Assembly: GCA_035772405.1 (NCBI GenBank)
Contig: JAYKKM010000144.1
Location: 62,001-126,000, forward strand
Direction of reading: 5' to 3'
DNA length: 64,000 nucleotides
From: Chrysogorgia sp. JL179-B06
Lineage: Eukaryota > Cnidaria > Anthozoa > Scleralcyonacea > Chrysogorgiidae
Notes under the pieces: model-generated
What the model saw: only the letters and a program-made list of their open reading frames with translations
What the model was told of the DNA's origin: nothing
Databases searched by the model: none
Translations under genes and position numbers: made by a program
Shown: in pieces, positions 27,567 through 39,882 of the stretch
Numbering within the stretch: the first letter of the stretch is position 1
Layout of the letters: each line of letters starts with the position of its first letter

Positions 27567-30500
27567 GTCGGACTGTGAAAAACCCACTGACAAAAAGACG
27601 GGCGCATAAGACGAGTGCAGCCGTTGTCAATTCACTAACAGATGAAGCGACCAACGTTCACGGCTTCTTTAGAGATCAAGAGGGACAACCTGTAGCCCAA
27701 GACCTCACACCGTCAACACATCTGTTGGATCGAGCACTGAGAGGGTTCACAAGGTCCTATGGAGTCGAAGTAATTGACGACAGAGACATCAATCAGGTAA
27801 GTGGTAGTAGAAGTGCTGTCACTAACCTTTTGAGACGCGAGCTGGGTGAGACCAACGGAATGAAAGTGGTAGAGACAGTCAAGGTCACTTTTGAGAAAGT
27901 TTTAGAACTCGATAAGACCACATACAAAACCGCCTACTTTAACAGCGAAACGTTCGTCGTCATTAACGAGCATGACATCGAGGGTGTCGCCAATCGTGGG
28001 TCGGAGCAGATTTTGACGCGGATAGCTGGGTGGCTATCTGAGGGGTCTGGATGGACTATCGACAAAATAGATGCGCACTACGTCAATGTCGCTATTTACA
28101 GACCTTTGCATGGGAGTAGCTACATTGCGTTGCCAAAGGAGCTGCGCAACAGTATGAAGGGTCTGATAAATGTAAATAACGATGATGACAACGAGTGCTT
28201 TAGATGGTGCCACCTTGCGCATAAGTTTCCTGTTGGAAAACACTCCGATAGAACGTCGAAGTACGCTAGGCATGTTGGTGAGCTGAATTATGACGGAATT
28301 GACTTCCCAGTCACACTCAAAGACTACAACAAGATCGAAAAGGCTAACGAAATTAGCATCAATGTTTTTGGGTATGAAAATAAGCAGCCATTCCCTGTGT
28401 ACGTTTCTAAGGAGGCGTGTCCTGACCATATGGACCTATTGTTGATAACTAATGACGTGGGCAACAAGCATTATGTGTACATTCGCGATTTTAACAAATT
28501 CATGTACCGTCAGACAAAGTATAAGGCGAGAAAGCACTTTTGCAGGTATTGTTTGCAGTGTTTTACCCGAGCGGACGTGCTCGAACGCCATGTGGAAGTA
28601 TGTTTGGTCATTAATGGGAAGCAAGCTATTAAAATGCCGCAAAAAGGTGCGAAAGTGAAATACGAGAATTTTAGCAGACAATTAAATGTACCATTTGTGG
28701 TGTACGCAGACTTCGAGGCTATCACACAGAAGGTGCACACAGCGACACCATCAAGCGAGTGTAGCTACACAAGTGCTTACCAGAGGCACGTTGACTGTGG
28801 TTATGGGTATAAACTGGTTTGTTGCTATGACAATGAGTACAGTAAGCCAGTAAAAGTGTACCGCGGTGAAAATGCAGTCAACAAGTTCATTGGGGAGATG
28901 CTAGAAATTGTCGAATATTGTAAAGAGACGTCTGAGAGTCACTTTAACAAAGAGATGATACTAACTGATGTCGATAAGAAGAACTTTGACGAGGCTAAAA
29001 GTTGCCATATTTGCAGTGTTGAGTACACTGGCGCTGACGTTAGAGTGAGAGACCACTGTCACGTGTCAGGTAAGTACAGAGGGTCCGCACATCGTCAGTG
29101 TAACGTGAACTTTAAGTTGACTGATAAAATTCCTGTGATCTTCCATAACTTACGCGGCTACGATAGCCATTTCATTATGCAGGAGATTGGCAAGTTTGGC
29201 CAAGACATAAATGTGATACCGAACAACATGGAGAAGTACATGGCGTTCATGCTTGGAAAAAACTTGGTGTTCTTGGACAGCTTTCAGTTCATGAGTAGCG
29301 GTCTAGACAACTTGGTGAGGAACCTACCAAGGGACGCTTTCAAATACACGTCAGAAGTGTTTCGTGACGACGGGTTGGCACTTACGACAAGAAAAGGGGT
29401 CTATCCCTATGATTACATGGACTCCTTTGATAAATTCGATGAAAGCGAACTACCCTCTAAAAAGGACTTCTACAGCGTTCTGAATGACGAGCATATTACG
29501 GAACAAATGCATGAGCGCGCTTGCAATGTGTGGGACTACTTCGACGTTGAAAACATGGGTGGGTATCACGACCTGTATTTGAAAAGTGACGTGCTCTTGC
29601 TTGCCGACGTTTTTGAGAACTTTAGAAAGACATGCCATCGTGAGTACAAATTAGACCCGTGTCACTATTTCACGTCGCCTGGATTGGCTTGGGATGCCAT
29701 GTTAAAGATGACTGGAGTAGAACTCGAATTATTGTCTGACATTGACATGTTCCAGTTCGTAGAAATGGGTATGCGTGGTGGTGTGAGCTACATATGCAAC
29801 AGACATGGCGTGGCGAATAATAAGTACATGGAAGGGTATGACAAAGAGCAAGAGTCGAAGTATTTGATGTACCTTGACGCCAACAACTTGTATGGATGGG
29901 CAATGAGTCGAAGTCTACCCACGGGCGGCTTCAAGTGGTTGACTGAGAAAGAAATAGAAAAAGTTAATCTGCACGACTATCACAACAATAGTAAAAAAGG
30001 TTTACTGCTCGAGGTCGACTTGGAGTACCCAACACATTTGCATGACCTACACAACGATTACCCGTTGGCTCCCGAGAAGATGGAGATAACCGTTGACATG
30101 TTGTCGGAGTACTGCACGAAAATCAAAAATAAGTTTAACGTGAGTGTTGGTGGTGTGAAGAAGCTGGTGACTAATTTGATGGACAAAAAAAAGTATGTGT
30201 GTCACTACGGAAATCTGCAGTTGTACATGGATCTTGGATTAAAAATCAATAAGATTCACAGGGTCCTGCAGTTTGACCAGTCCAAGTGGCTAGGCAAGTA
30301 CATCGACTTTAACACAGTCAAAAGAACTGCGGCTAAGAACGCTTTTGAGAAGGACTTCTTCAAGTTGATGAACAACAGTGTGTTCGGAAAAACGATGGAA
30401 AACTTGAGGAAGCGTGTGGACGTAAGATTAGTGACCACTGCGGAGAAATTTAAAAAGCTTGTCTCAAAGCCAACGTTTGTGTCTTGCAAGATATTTAGCG

Positions 30501-31156
30501 AGAACTTAGTTGCTGTCCACAAAGTTAAAGAAACGTTGACACTAAATAGACCTGCATATGTGGGTATGTGCATACTAGACTTGAGTAAAACGCTGATGTA
30601 CAATTTTCACTACAATTATATTATGAAAAAGTACTCTAGCGACACCTGTAGATTGCACTTCACTGACACTGACAGTCTGTTGTACTCAATCAAAACTGAC
30701 GACGTTTATTCCGACTTTATGATGGAGTGCGAAAAGTTCGACAATAGCGACTATCCTGCAGACAGCCCATTCTTTTTTAGAGAGAATAAGAAAGTTATTG
30801 GGAAGATGAAGGACGAGTGCGCTGGAACGCCAATTGTCGAGTTCGTCGGGTTGCGCAGTAAAATGTACAGCTATTTGAAAGAGGGTGGAGGCGGCGGGAA
30901 AACCGCTAAAGGTATTAGAAAGAATATAATTAAAAAAGTGATCAGACACGAAGATTACAAAAGTGTGTTACTTGAGCAGAAACAATTGCGACACACAATG
31001 AAGACCATTAGAAGTGTCAAACATCAGCTCGGTAGTTACGAAATTAATAAAGTGTCGCTATCCTGTTTTGATGATAAACGATACCTTTTAGAAAATGGTA
31101 TTGACTCCTACGCATATGGTCACAAAAACATTGAAGTGAGAGGCGACAAACACTGA
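27563..31156 (+). CDS. polB: protein-primed family B DNA polymerase (Polinton PolB)
   Basis: An intact protein of 1197 residues. After a long N-terminal region comes a C2H2-like finger (FCRYCLQCF). The 3'-5' exonuclease motifs are D383/E385 (YADFEA), D534 (NLRGYDSHF) and D676 (YLKSDVLLLAD). An embedded endonuclease-VII-like zinc motif lies between 481 and 513 (CHIC, then RDHCH, then QC). The polymerase motifs are D772 (LDANNLYG), NNSVFGK near 937 and DTD at 1035-1037. This enzyme family replicates linear genomes from a terminal protein primer. The last five codons and the stop lie inside the right inverted repeat. GTAGTATATAG stands 8 bp before the start, overlapping the previous gene. Confidence 0.97.
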   Translation: MSRTVKNPLTKRRAHKTSAAVVNSLTDEATNVHGFFRDQEGQPVAQDLTPSTHLLDRALRGFTRSYGVEVIDDRDINQVSGSRSAVTNLLRRELGETNGMKVVETVKVTFEKVLELDKTTYKTAYFNSETFVVINEHDIEGVANRGSEQILTRIAGWLSEGSGWTIDKIDAHYVNVAIYRPLHGSSYIALPKELRNSMKGLINVNNDDDNECFRWCHLAHKFPVGKHSDRTSKYARHVGELNYDGIDFPVTLKDYNKIEKANEISINVFGYENKQPFPVYVSKEACPDHMDLLLITNDVGNKHYVYIRDFNKFMYRQTKYKARKHFCRYCLQCFTRADVLERHVEVCLVINGKQAIKMPQKGAKVKYENFSRQLNVPFVVYADFEAITQKVHTATPSSECSYTSAYQRHVDCGYGYKLVCCYDNEYSKPVKVYRGENAVNKFIGEMLEIVEYCKETSESHFNKEMILTDVDKKNFDEAKSCHICSVEYTGADVRVRDHCHVSGKYRGSAHRQCNVNFKLTDKIPVIFHNLRGYDSHFIMQEIGKFGQDINVIPNNMEKYMAFMLGKNLVFLDSFQFMSSGLDNLVRNLPRDAFKYTSEVFRDDGLALTTRKGVYPYDYMDSFDKFDESELPSKKDFYSVLNDEHITEQMHERACNVWDYFDVENMGGYHDLYLKSDVLLLADVFENFRKTCHREYKLDPCHYFTSPGLAWDAMLKMTGVELELLSDIDMFQFVEMGMRGGVSYICNRHGVANNKYMEGYDKEQESKYLMYLDANNLYGWAMSRSLPTGGFKWLTEKEIEKVNLHDYHNNSKKGLLLEVDLEYPTHLHDLHNDYPLAPEKMEITVDMLSEYCTKIKNKFNVSVGGVKKLVTNLMDKKKYVCHYGNLQLYMDLGLKINKIHRVLQFDQSKWLGKYIDFNTVKRTAAKNAFEKDFFKLMNNSVFGKTMENLRKRVDVRLVTTAEKFKKLVSKPTFVSCKIFSENLVAVHKVKETLTLNRPAYVGMCILDLSKTLMYNFHYNYIMKKYSSDTCRLHFTDTDSLLYSIKTDDVYSDFMMECEKFDNSDYPADSPFFFRENKKVIGKMKDECAGTPIVEFVGLRSKMYSYLKEGGGGGKTAKGIRKNIIKKVIRHEDYKSVLLEQKQLRHTMKTIRSVKHQLGSYEINKVSLSCFDDKRYLLENGIDSYAYGHKNIEVRGDKH

Positions 31157-31911
31157 AAATAGTGAACAAACGGACTAATCAATTATTAACAGGTGGCAAT
31201 AATCTAATTTGCATAACAGGTGGCAATTTTATCACGCGTGAGACACTTTTACGATACATAAATTTGTAAAAATGTTTAAACGACTATTTTTTTAAATGTG
31301 ATTTGACAAATTTGTGAAAATGTTGAAACGGCTATTTTTTAAATGTGATTTGACAAATTTGTGAAAATGTTGAAACGATTATTTTTTAAATGTGATTTGA
31401 CAAATTTGTGAAAATGTTGAAACGACACTTTCTATTTTTTTAAATGTGATTTACAAATTTGTGAAAATGTTGAAATGACACTTTCTATTTTTTAATATGT
31501 GAGAGTGGGCTCGTACCACATTTTATTTTTTTAACACGCGAAAATGTTGAAATGACACTTTCTATTTTTTCCTAAATGTAATTTGTGAGAATTTTGAAAC
31601 GACACTCTCTATTTTTTAAATGTGGCTGAAATGGTGTCAAATTTAGTATAAACTTGGTATTGTTTCGCTAGTCTCACGTGTGTTTGACATCAATTTAGTA
31701 GAAAACGTGCGAAGGGTGTCTAGATTGACTAACGATCGCTGTAGTAGTATAGCAAGTAGGGCTGAGAGCTTATTCGACGTCAAACGTGAATATAAACACC
31801 AAAACATCGTCAAATTTGTCGAATCGCGATTTGGCAAAATTTGGTGATGTTTTGGTGTTTATATTCACGTTTGACGTCGATTGGGCTCGCAGCCCTACCT
31901 GCTATACTACT
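31140..31911 (-). repeat. right terminal inverted repeat of element 1
   Basis: Reverse complement of 14396-15168, with one single-base indel detected by eye. It contains the PolB stop codon, the mirrored ~53-bp repeats and the terminal palindrome. Confidence 0.93.
31743..31911. repeat. terminal palindrome (right end, element 1)
   Basis: Mirror of 14396-14564. It starts AGTAGTATAGCAAG and ends CTATACTACT, directly followed by the AACAAT target duplicate. Confidence 0.9.
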
Positions 31912-32198
31912 AACAATAGATAACTCGCAAAATTCTCTAGAAAGAATTAAAGCATTCGACCTATAAAGAAGTAAGAAAGAAAAATAAATAAAATAACATT
32001 TTTAATTTTAAACAAATGAATTTATAAAGGTGTTTTAAATATAGATAACCAACCACACATATTAATATAATTATATATACTATTTTCTGATTAAATAGTG
32101 TAATATTTTTCCAGTATTGTTATTACAGAATAACTCCGTTATTTAGTTGGCAGTAACAATTCTCTCCATAGCTTATGTAAATCCCAAACTTGACATCT

Positions 32199-32271
32199 GT
32201 TTCCGCAGTGTACTGGTTATCACGTACGCTTAACACGCTCGAGGTCCCCGGTTCGAAACCGCTGGAGCTAA
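32199..32271 (+). pseudogene. chimeric tRNA-Val relic
   Basis: The 5' half resembles an AAC gene (GTTTCCGCAGTG) but has GTACTGG in the D-loop. The 3' half runs into the GCTGGAGCTAAA sequence typical of the relic copies. It looks like an unequal recombination product of a gene and the relic, unique to unit 3. Confidence 0.7.
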
Positions 32272-32890
32272 ATATACTATATCTTGCAGCAATAAAGATT
32301 GTATTTGGTCATATGAATCGAGCAACTTCTTTTCGTACTTGATAACAGAAATAAGAATTTCTAAGATATTTCTATGCTCTGCAATTCTCATTTTATTTTT
32401 TAGATAAAGGATACTTTTATATTTTTTAGATAAAGGATGATACGTGCGAGAATTTAACACCGGTCTTCAGCACGACAGCTAGAAACAAATCATAAAACTA
32501 ACGTGAAAATTCCAGATACAGAAGATATCGTATCCTTCCCAATAAACATCAGAATAACAGAATAATCTTCTCCGCAAATGATGATTAGATCCTAACAAAA
32601 TTCATTGTAGCCATTGCATGTAAATGTTATGCAGTCAGTCTATCAAAAATGTCAGATTGCCCCACAGACATTACATTATAGGACATAGGTGGTATTGCAT
32701 GATTATGTTAAGAGTGTTTACAACGGATAGAAGAATATGTTTTTAACTCCTGAGATCAAATAAATCACATATTAAAGGCACGATTGTATACGAGGATTCG
32801 AAGGAATAGGATTGATTGTCATAGACAATTAGTTACCGATTCTTTAGAAATCCAAAGCACACATAATTTTTCGTTGATTTGTCAAGCGTT

Positions 32891-32963
32891 GTTTCCGTAG
32901 TGTAGTGGTTATCACGTGCGCTTTACACGCGCAAGGTCCCCGGTTCGAACCCGGGTGGAAACA
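32891..32963 (+). tRNA. tRNA-Val: tRNA-Val (TAC)
   Basis: Complete cloverleaf with loop TTTACAC, B box GGTTCGAAC and a TTTTT terminator downstream. Confidence 0.92.
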
Positions 32964-33505
32964 TGTGGGAGTTCTTTTTGGAAATTATGATATTGTGACC
33001 TTCATTTTGCATTTTATTGTGTAATATTTTTGTACTTGTATAATTATTTTTCACTTTGAACACCTTCAATATAATATCACAATTATACAGTATAATAATA
33101 AAAAGTACAGTTTTTATTACGTATTTTGGCATCTCAATGCGTTTACCAATAGAACAATAGATAGCTCGCCAAATTATCTAGAAAGAATTAAAGCATTCGA
33201 CCTATAAAGAAGTAAGAAAGAAAAATAAATAAAATAACATTTTTAATTTTAAACAAATGAGTTTATAAAGGTGTTTATATATAAATAACCAACCACACAT
33301 ATTAATATAATTATATATACTACTTTCTGATTAAATAGTGTAATATTTTTCCCGTATTGTTATTACAGAATAACTCCGTGATTTAGTTGGCAGTAACAAT
33401 TCTCTCCATAGCTTATATAAAACAAGAACTCTACAATTAAGAAATATATTTCGTTGCAATGCCTGTTGAGAATATATGTTACATAATTCCCAAGTATTGT
33501 CTTCT

Positions 33506-33578
33506 GTTTCTGTAGTGTAGTGGTTATCACGTACGCTTAACACGCGTAAGGTCCCCGATTCGAAAGCGCGAGGAAACA
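33506..33578 (+). pseudogene. degenerate tRNA-Val (AAC)
   Basis: Same variant as at 9697, with T-arm GATTCGAAAGCGCG unpaired and acceptor GTTTCTG. The anticodon arm is intact. Confidence 0.65.
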
Positions 33579-34100
33579 ATTTTTACATGAACAAAAATTT
33601 TACAACCACGGGAGATAAATATATTATATCTTACAGCAATAAAGATTGTATTTGGTATTATCTAACAACTTCTTTCCATACTTTATAAGAGAAAAAATTC
33701 TAAAAATAGATATATTATATGGGCTGAAATACTCAATTTATTTTGTAAATAAAGGATAACTTGGTTTTGCCGTCAGAGAATTAAACACTGGTCTTCAGCG
33801 TGACAGAATAATTGTACCTCTAATGAGGGAATTCATCTTAACCATTGCATGTTAATTTCATGCAAAACGGCTATTGCCTCACATGCATTAGATTATTGTT
33901 TGAGTTGCAGCGTTGTTTGAGTGTCTTTACGACGCATTGGGGCATGTGTTTCAACTCGTGAGATAAATTAAATTATTTATCATTGGCAAGATTTCAAACG
34001 TACATTCGAAGCAATAAAATTGACTGTCATAAACAATTTGGTACCAAATTCTTTAGAATTCCAAAGCAAGCATAATTCGATGATTTCTATAGTATGAATT

Positions 34101-34173
34101 GTTTCCGTAGTGTAGTGGTTATCACGAACGCCTCACACGCGTAAGGTCCCCGGTTCGATCCCGGGCGGAAACA
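34101..34173 (+). tRNA. tRNA-Val: tRNA-Val (CAC)
   Basis: Cloverleaf with anticodon loop CTCACAC and good acceptor and T stems. AACGC replaces TACGC in the anticodon stem, costing one pair. Confidence 0.85.
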
Positions 34174-34739
34174 TCACGGAGTTCCTTTTGGAAATCATAA
34201 TATGTAACTCAATGTTGTTGCAATGTGATCCCCAATTTTTATTTTATTGTGTAATATTTTTGTACTGTAGAATTATTTTTCACTTTGAACACGTTCAATA
34301 TAATAACAGAAGAATATAGCATAATAATAATAATTACAGCTTTTATTACGTATTTTGACATACTCAATGCATTTACAAATACATCAATAGATAGCTCGTA
34401 AAATACTCTAGAAACAATTAAAGCATTCGACCTACAAAGAAGAAAGAAAACAAAATTAAAAAAACAAAATTTTAAATATTAAAGAAATGAGTTTTCAAAA
34501 GTGTTTGAAATATAGATAAACAACCATACATATAAATATAATTATATATACTACTTTTTATAAAATAGTGTAATATTTCCCTGTATATTTTTTACATAAA
34601 ATAAATCCGTTGTTTAGTAGGCAGTAACAATTTTCTTCATAGATAATATATAAAACAAGACCTCTACAATTAAGAAACATATCTGGTTTGCAATACCTGT
34701 TGAGAATATATGTTACATAATTCCCAAATATTGTCAACT

Positions 34740-34812
34740 GTTTCCGTAGTGTAGTGGTTATCACGTACGCCTAACACGCGTAAGGTCCCCAGTTCGAAAC
34801 CGGGCGGAAACA
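34740..34812 (+). tRNA. tRNA-Val: tRNA-Val (AAC)
   Basis: Consensus copy except for B box AGTTCGAAA (first G to A), which also disturbs one T-stem pair. Confidence 0.82.
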
Positions 34813-35374
34813 TCAGTGAGTTAATTTTGGAAATCATAATATGTAACTCAATTTTTTTGCAATGTGATCCCAAATTTTTATTTTATTGTGTTATATTTTT
34901 GTACTGTAGAATTATTTTCACTTTGAACTCGTTCAATATAATAAAACAAGGATATAGTATAATAATAATAATTACAGTTTTTCTTACGTATTTTGACATA
35001 CTCAATGCATTTAAAATACATCAATAGATAGCTCGTAAAATACTCTAGAAATAATTAAAGCATTCGACCTACAAAGAAGAAAGAAAACAAAATTTAAAAA
35101 ACAAAATTTTTAATATTAAAGAAATGAGTTTTCAAAAGTGTTTGAAATATAGATAATCAACCATACATATAAATATAATTATATATACTACTTTTTATTA
35201 AATAGTGTAATATTTCCCTGTATATTTTTTACATAAAATAAATCCGTTGTTTAGTAGGCAGTAACAATTTTCTTCATAGCTTATATAAAACAAGACTTCT
35301 ACAATTAAGAAACATATCTGGTTTGCAATACCTGTTGAGAATATATGTTACATAATTCCCAAATATTGTCAACT

Positions 35375-35447
35375 GTTTCCGTAGTGTAGTGGTTATCACG
35401 TACGCCTAACATGCGTAAGGTCCCCGGTTCGAAACCGGGCGGAAACA
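35375..35447 (+). tRNA. tRNA-Val: tRNA-Val (AAC)
   Basis: Consensus copy with C to T just 3' of the anticodon (CTAACAT loop). All stems are paired. It lies 635 bp after the previous copy, one monomer period. Confidence 0.88.
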
Positions 35448-37935
35448 TCAGTAAGTTCATTTTGGAAATCATAATATGTAACTCAATTTTTTTGCAATGT
35501 GATCCCAAATTTTTATTTTATTGTGTAATATTTTTGTACTGTTGAATTATTTTCACTTTGAACTCGTTCAATATAATAACACAAGGATATAGTATAATAA
35601 TAATAATTACAGTTTTTATTACGTATTTTGACATCCTCAATGCATTTACAAATACAACAATATTTAGCTCCTAAAATACTCCAGAAACAATTAAAGCATT
35701 CGACCTATAAAAAGAAAGAAAGGAGAATTAAAAAACAAAATTTGAATGGGTCCACTACAAAAAATAAATATTTTAGTGAATTTTTGAATTAGCCATAAAT
35801 TAAATGGTTAACCATATTAGAATAGATAATTGAAAGAATTTTTTCGATTGCAAAGATAGAAATGTTGAAAATTCGTAAAATTCCAAGGCTGGACTGCATT
35901 TTCCGCCTTAGCAACTCCCTTAGCAACGTATATTTGGAAGCAAAAACTGCTTAATTTTCCATGTTGCGCACATTTTCTCCCGCACCACCTCTCCCTAAAT
36001 GAAATTTTATTATATTTTAAAACATTAAGAGTGAATTGATTGGTGCGTGGGTAGTCATGTGACCGGTCTTGAGGCATATGTGATATTGTTTATTTTGGTT
36101 TAAGTTAGCGAGAGAAGTTTTGCAACGGGCGGCCGCTTTTGATGGAAATCAAACTGCTTTTAATTTAGTAGGGCTAAGTTTCCACATTGCCGTGTTTCAC
36201 AGTTGGCGAGGACATCATTAAGACCAATGACCCGATCCCTGGTCCTGTAAAAGAATATACAGGATCCTTTGGCTTTGTTGCTAACGAGGGAGGCTGTGAC
36301 GGTAGGAAACTGGTAGCATCCGCCATTGTTGTTAAACATAAACACGACCCTAGAGCCGAAAGTGTAGAAGAAAAGATTTTTTTTAAACTTAGAATAATGA
36401 GTTAAAGTGTTCAATCTCTCGCTCAGGGTGTATTTGGAGTTCCCTTTTCGACTTGCGGTTTTCGTTAGGTATTATTTACCCCAGTTGATAAAATCGGGCT
36501 ACGGCTCATGTCAGTTTTGGCTACGACTAGGCATAATGCTCTATATAGGTCTTTTTTTGCCGGGTGATGCATACGGCATGTGTTTATGTATAATGAACTA
36601 GTACTGTGTATGTATACACTAATAACAATCCCCGTGCCACCAATTTGCGCGCCAATTCTTATGTCCCTTTGACCTTCTTCTCCAATGTAAAACAACAACA
36701 TGACGATATCAACAAGAACACTCGCAAAAACTATAAACAGTAAAATTCTAATCACTTCGTGACGATCAGTCCTTTGCTACTCAAGTCGAAAGTTTTGTAG
36801 ATGAAATAAATATATTACGAAACCTATCCGTGTAATCGTAAACTACAAGCGTGTGAACAGTTTCGTCACACCATTTAAGACTTTTTGTTATACCCAAAGC
36901 AAACAAGTCTAAGGTATACAGAATATACATTATATATCCACTGAGAATAAAGTAAAAATGGCAATTCAAGCCGAGGAAGAAATGCGTCCTTGTTCCCGCA
37001 GATAAATATACTCCACCGAAAATTGTGTAAACATAGATACAATTGTTATTAAATCGTCCACCCTTGTCACAAACGAATGACTTAGACCCAAAGAATATAA
37101 CCTGACATCGAAATGAAATTGTTAAGACCAAGAAAAAGAAAAGAAAATAGGGCATAACTTATAAGACTGGAGCTTTTTAAACAGTTATATATCTTTATTG
37201 GACTGTCTATTGTTGTTTTGGCGCTATTATCTTATTAATAATTAGAAAGTTTAACTTTAAAGCCGTTTTTCTCAAAAGCCGATTCCTGATATTGCGCGTA
37301 GGATATCTCAAAAAGTATTTAAGCTATCTTGATCAAATTTTCAGCGCTAACAGTATATACATTTCTCTTGGAGATGAAGCAAAATAATTGAATTATGTTC
37401 AATTGTAATGAAATAGTAATAGTTTTAGTGAGAGCAATTGTACACATTTCTAGTAATGACTCCTATGTCAATAGTTCTGCTACACCTCCTAGACAATGTT
37501 GTTTGTGACTAAATAAAAGTTACTCCAGGTTTTTATCATTATTATTTATCTAGTTATCATGTTTATAAAAATACGCTCTTTTCACCATGGGAGTATCATA
37601 TCTTGGTAACTATGGCAACAATGCATTGCAACAACATCTTTTTTTAGTCAGACTAACTCACCCAACAACCAGGTATAAGTAGATTTTAATTATATTAAAA
37701 AGAAAAGAGGAAATTTTTTTGGTAGTGGACCCCCTTAAATTTTAAATAAACGAGTTTTAAAAAGTGTTTTAAATATAGATAACCAACCATACATATAAAT
37801 ATAATTATATATATATATCTCCCTCGTATATTTATTACAGAAAATAACTCGTTGTTTTGTGGGCTAACAAGACCTCTACAATTAAGAAATATATTTGGTG
37901 GCAATGCCTGTTGAGAATATTGTTACATAAATCCC

Positions 37936-38002
37936 AAACCGCAGTGTAGTGATTATCACGTACGCTTAACACGCGTAAGGTCCCCGGTTTGAAACCACTG
38001 GA
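37936..38002 (+). pseudogene. degenerate tRNA-Val relic (unit 4)
   Basis: Same relic as in other units: anticodon arm kept, acceptor and T stems lost. Confidence 0.75.
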
Positions 38003-38619
38003 GCTAAATATACTATATCTTGCAGCAATAAAGATTGTATTTGGTGATATGAATCGAGCAACTTCTTTTCGTACTTGATAACAGAAATAAAAATTTCTAA
38101 GATATTTCTATGCTCTGCAATTCTCATTTTATTTTTTAGATAAAGGATACTTTTATATTTTTTAGATAAAGGATGAATGCGGGAATTTAACACCGGTCCT
38201 CAGCACGACAGCTAGACACAAATCATACTAAAACTAACGTGAAAATTCCAGATACAGAAGATATCGTATCCTTCCCAATAAACATCAGAATAACAGAATA
38301 ATTTTCTCCGCAAATGATGATTAGATCCTAACAAAATCCATTTTAGCCATTGCATGTTAATTTAATGCATTCAGTCTATCAAAAATGTCAGATGGCCCCA
38401 CAGACATTACATTATAGGTGGTATTGCATGATCATGTTAAGAGTGTTTACAACGGATAGAAGAATGTGTTTTTAACTCCTGAGATCAAATAAATCACATA
38501 TTAAAGGCACGATTATATACGTGGATTCGAAGGAATAGGATTGATTGTCATAGACAATTAGTTACCGATTCTTTAGAAATCCAAAGCACACATAATTTTT
38601 CGATGATTTGTCAAGCATT

Positions 38620-38692
38620 GTTTCCGTAGTGTAGCGGTTATCACGTGCGCTTTACACGCGCAAGGTCCCCGGTTCGAACCCGGGTGGAAACA
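38620..38692 (+). tRNA. tRNA-Val: tRNA-Val (TAC)
   Basis: Complete cloverleaf with loop TTTACAC and B box GGTTCGAAC. Confidence 0.92.
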
Positions 38693-39214
38693 TGTGGGAG
38701 TTCTTTTTGGAAATCATGATAATGTGATTGCATTTTTTGTACTTGTATAATTATTTTTCACTTTGAACACCTTCAATATAATATCACAAGTATACAGTAT
38801 AATAATAATAAGTACAGTTTTTATTACGTATTTTGGCATCTCAATGCGTTTACAAATAGAACAATAGATAACTCGCAAAATTCTCTAGAAAGAATTAAAG
38901 CATTCGACCTATAAAGAAGTAAGAAAGAAAAATAAATAAAATAACATTCTTAATTTTAAACAAATGAATTTATAAAGGTGTTTTAAATATAGATAACCAA
39001 CCACACATATTAATATAATTATATATACTACTTTCTGATTAAATAGTGCAATATTTTCCCCGTATTTTTATTACAGAATAACTCCGTTATTTAGTTGGCA
39101 GTAACAATTCTCTCCATAGCTTATATAAAACAAGAACTCTACAATTAAGAAAATATATTTCGTTGCAATGCCTGTTGAGAATATATGTTACATAATTCCC
39201 AAGTATTGTCATCT

Positions 39215-39287
39215 GTTTCTGTAGTGTAGTGTTTATCACGTACGCTTAACACGCGTAAGGTCCCCGATTCGAAACCGCGAGGAAACA
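39215..39287 (+). pseudogene. degenerate tRNA-Val (AAC)
   Basis: Same T-arm-damaged variant as at 9697, with an additional G to T in the D-loop (AGTGTTTATC). Confidence 0.65.
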
Positions 39288-39809
39288 ATTTTTACATGAA
39301 GAAACATTTTACAACCACGGGAGATAAATATATTATATCTTGCAGCAATAAAGATTGTATTTGCTATTATCTAACAACCTCTTTCCATACTTTATAAGAG
39401 AAAAAATTCTAAAAATAGAGATATTATATGGGCTGAAACACTCAATTTATTTTTTAAAGAAAGGATAACTTGGTTTTGCCGTCAGAGAATTAAACACTGG
39501 TCTTCAGCGTGACAGAATAATTGTACCTCTAATGAGGGAATGCCATCTAAACCATTGCATGTTAATATCATGCAAAACGGCTATTGCCTCACATGCATTA
39601 GATTATCGTTGGAGTTGCAGCGTTGTTTGAGTGTCTTTACGACGCATTGGGGCATGTGTTTCAACTTCTGAGATAAATTCAATTATTTATCATTGGCAAG
39701 ATTTCAAACGTACATTCGAAGCAATAAAATTGACTGTCATAGACAATTTGTTACCAAATTTTTAGAATTCCAAAGCAAGCATAATTCGATGATTTCTAAA
39801 GTATGAATT

Positions 39810-39882
39810 GTTTCCGTAGTGTAGTGGTTATCACGTACGCCTCACACGCGTAAGGTCTCCGGTTCGATCCCGGGCGGAAACA
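39810..39882 (+). tRNA. tRNA-Val: tRNA-Val (CAC)
   Basis: Loop CTCACAC. GGTCTCCGG carries one C to T relative to other copies; the stems are otherwise good. Confidence 0.87.

Larger units (their letters stand above)
14396..31911. mobile_element. complete Polinton/Maverick (adintovirus-like) element 1
   Basis: The element is 17,516 bp and is flanked by AACAAT at 14390-14395 and 31912-31917. The empty site, visible at ~9338 and ~38862, has a single AACAAT, so the duplication is exact; six bases is the known Polinton signature. The ends are inverted repeats of ~772 bp beginning AGTAGTATAG. Inside are an integrase, protein-primed PolB, packaging ATPase, major and minor capsid candidates and about a dozen accessory genes, all with open reading frames. 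This is a virus-like self-synthesising transposon. The near-identical ends and intact genes imply a recent insertion. Confidence 0.95.
11791..36240 (+). repeat. tRNA-Val array unit 3 (interrupted by Polinton element 1)
   Basis: Without the 17.5-kb Polinton and its 6-bp target duplication, this unit is about 6.93 kb, nearly the same as unit 4. The spacer 11791-13270 contains no supported gene. The tRNA block runs 13271-14395 and 31912-35766. The stretch 35767-36240 is the conserved second spacer. Confidence 0.85.
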
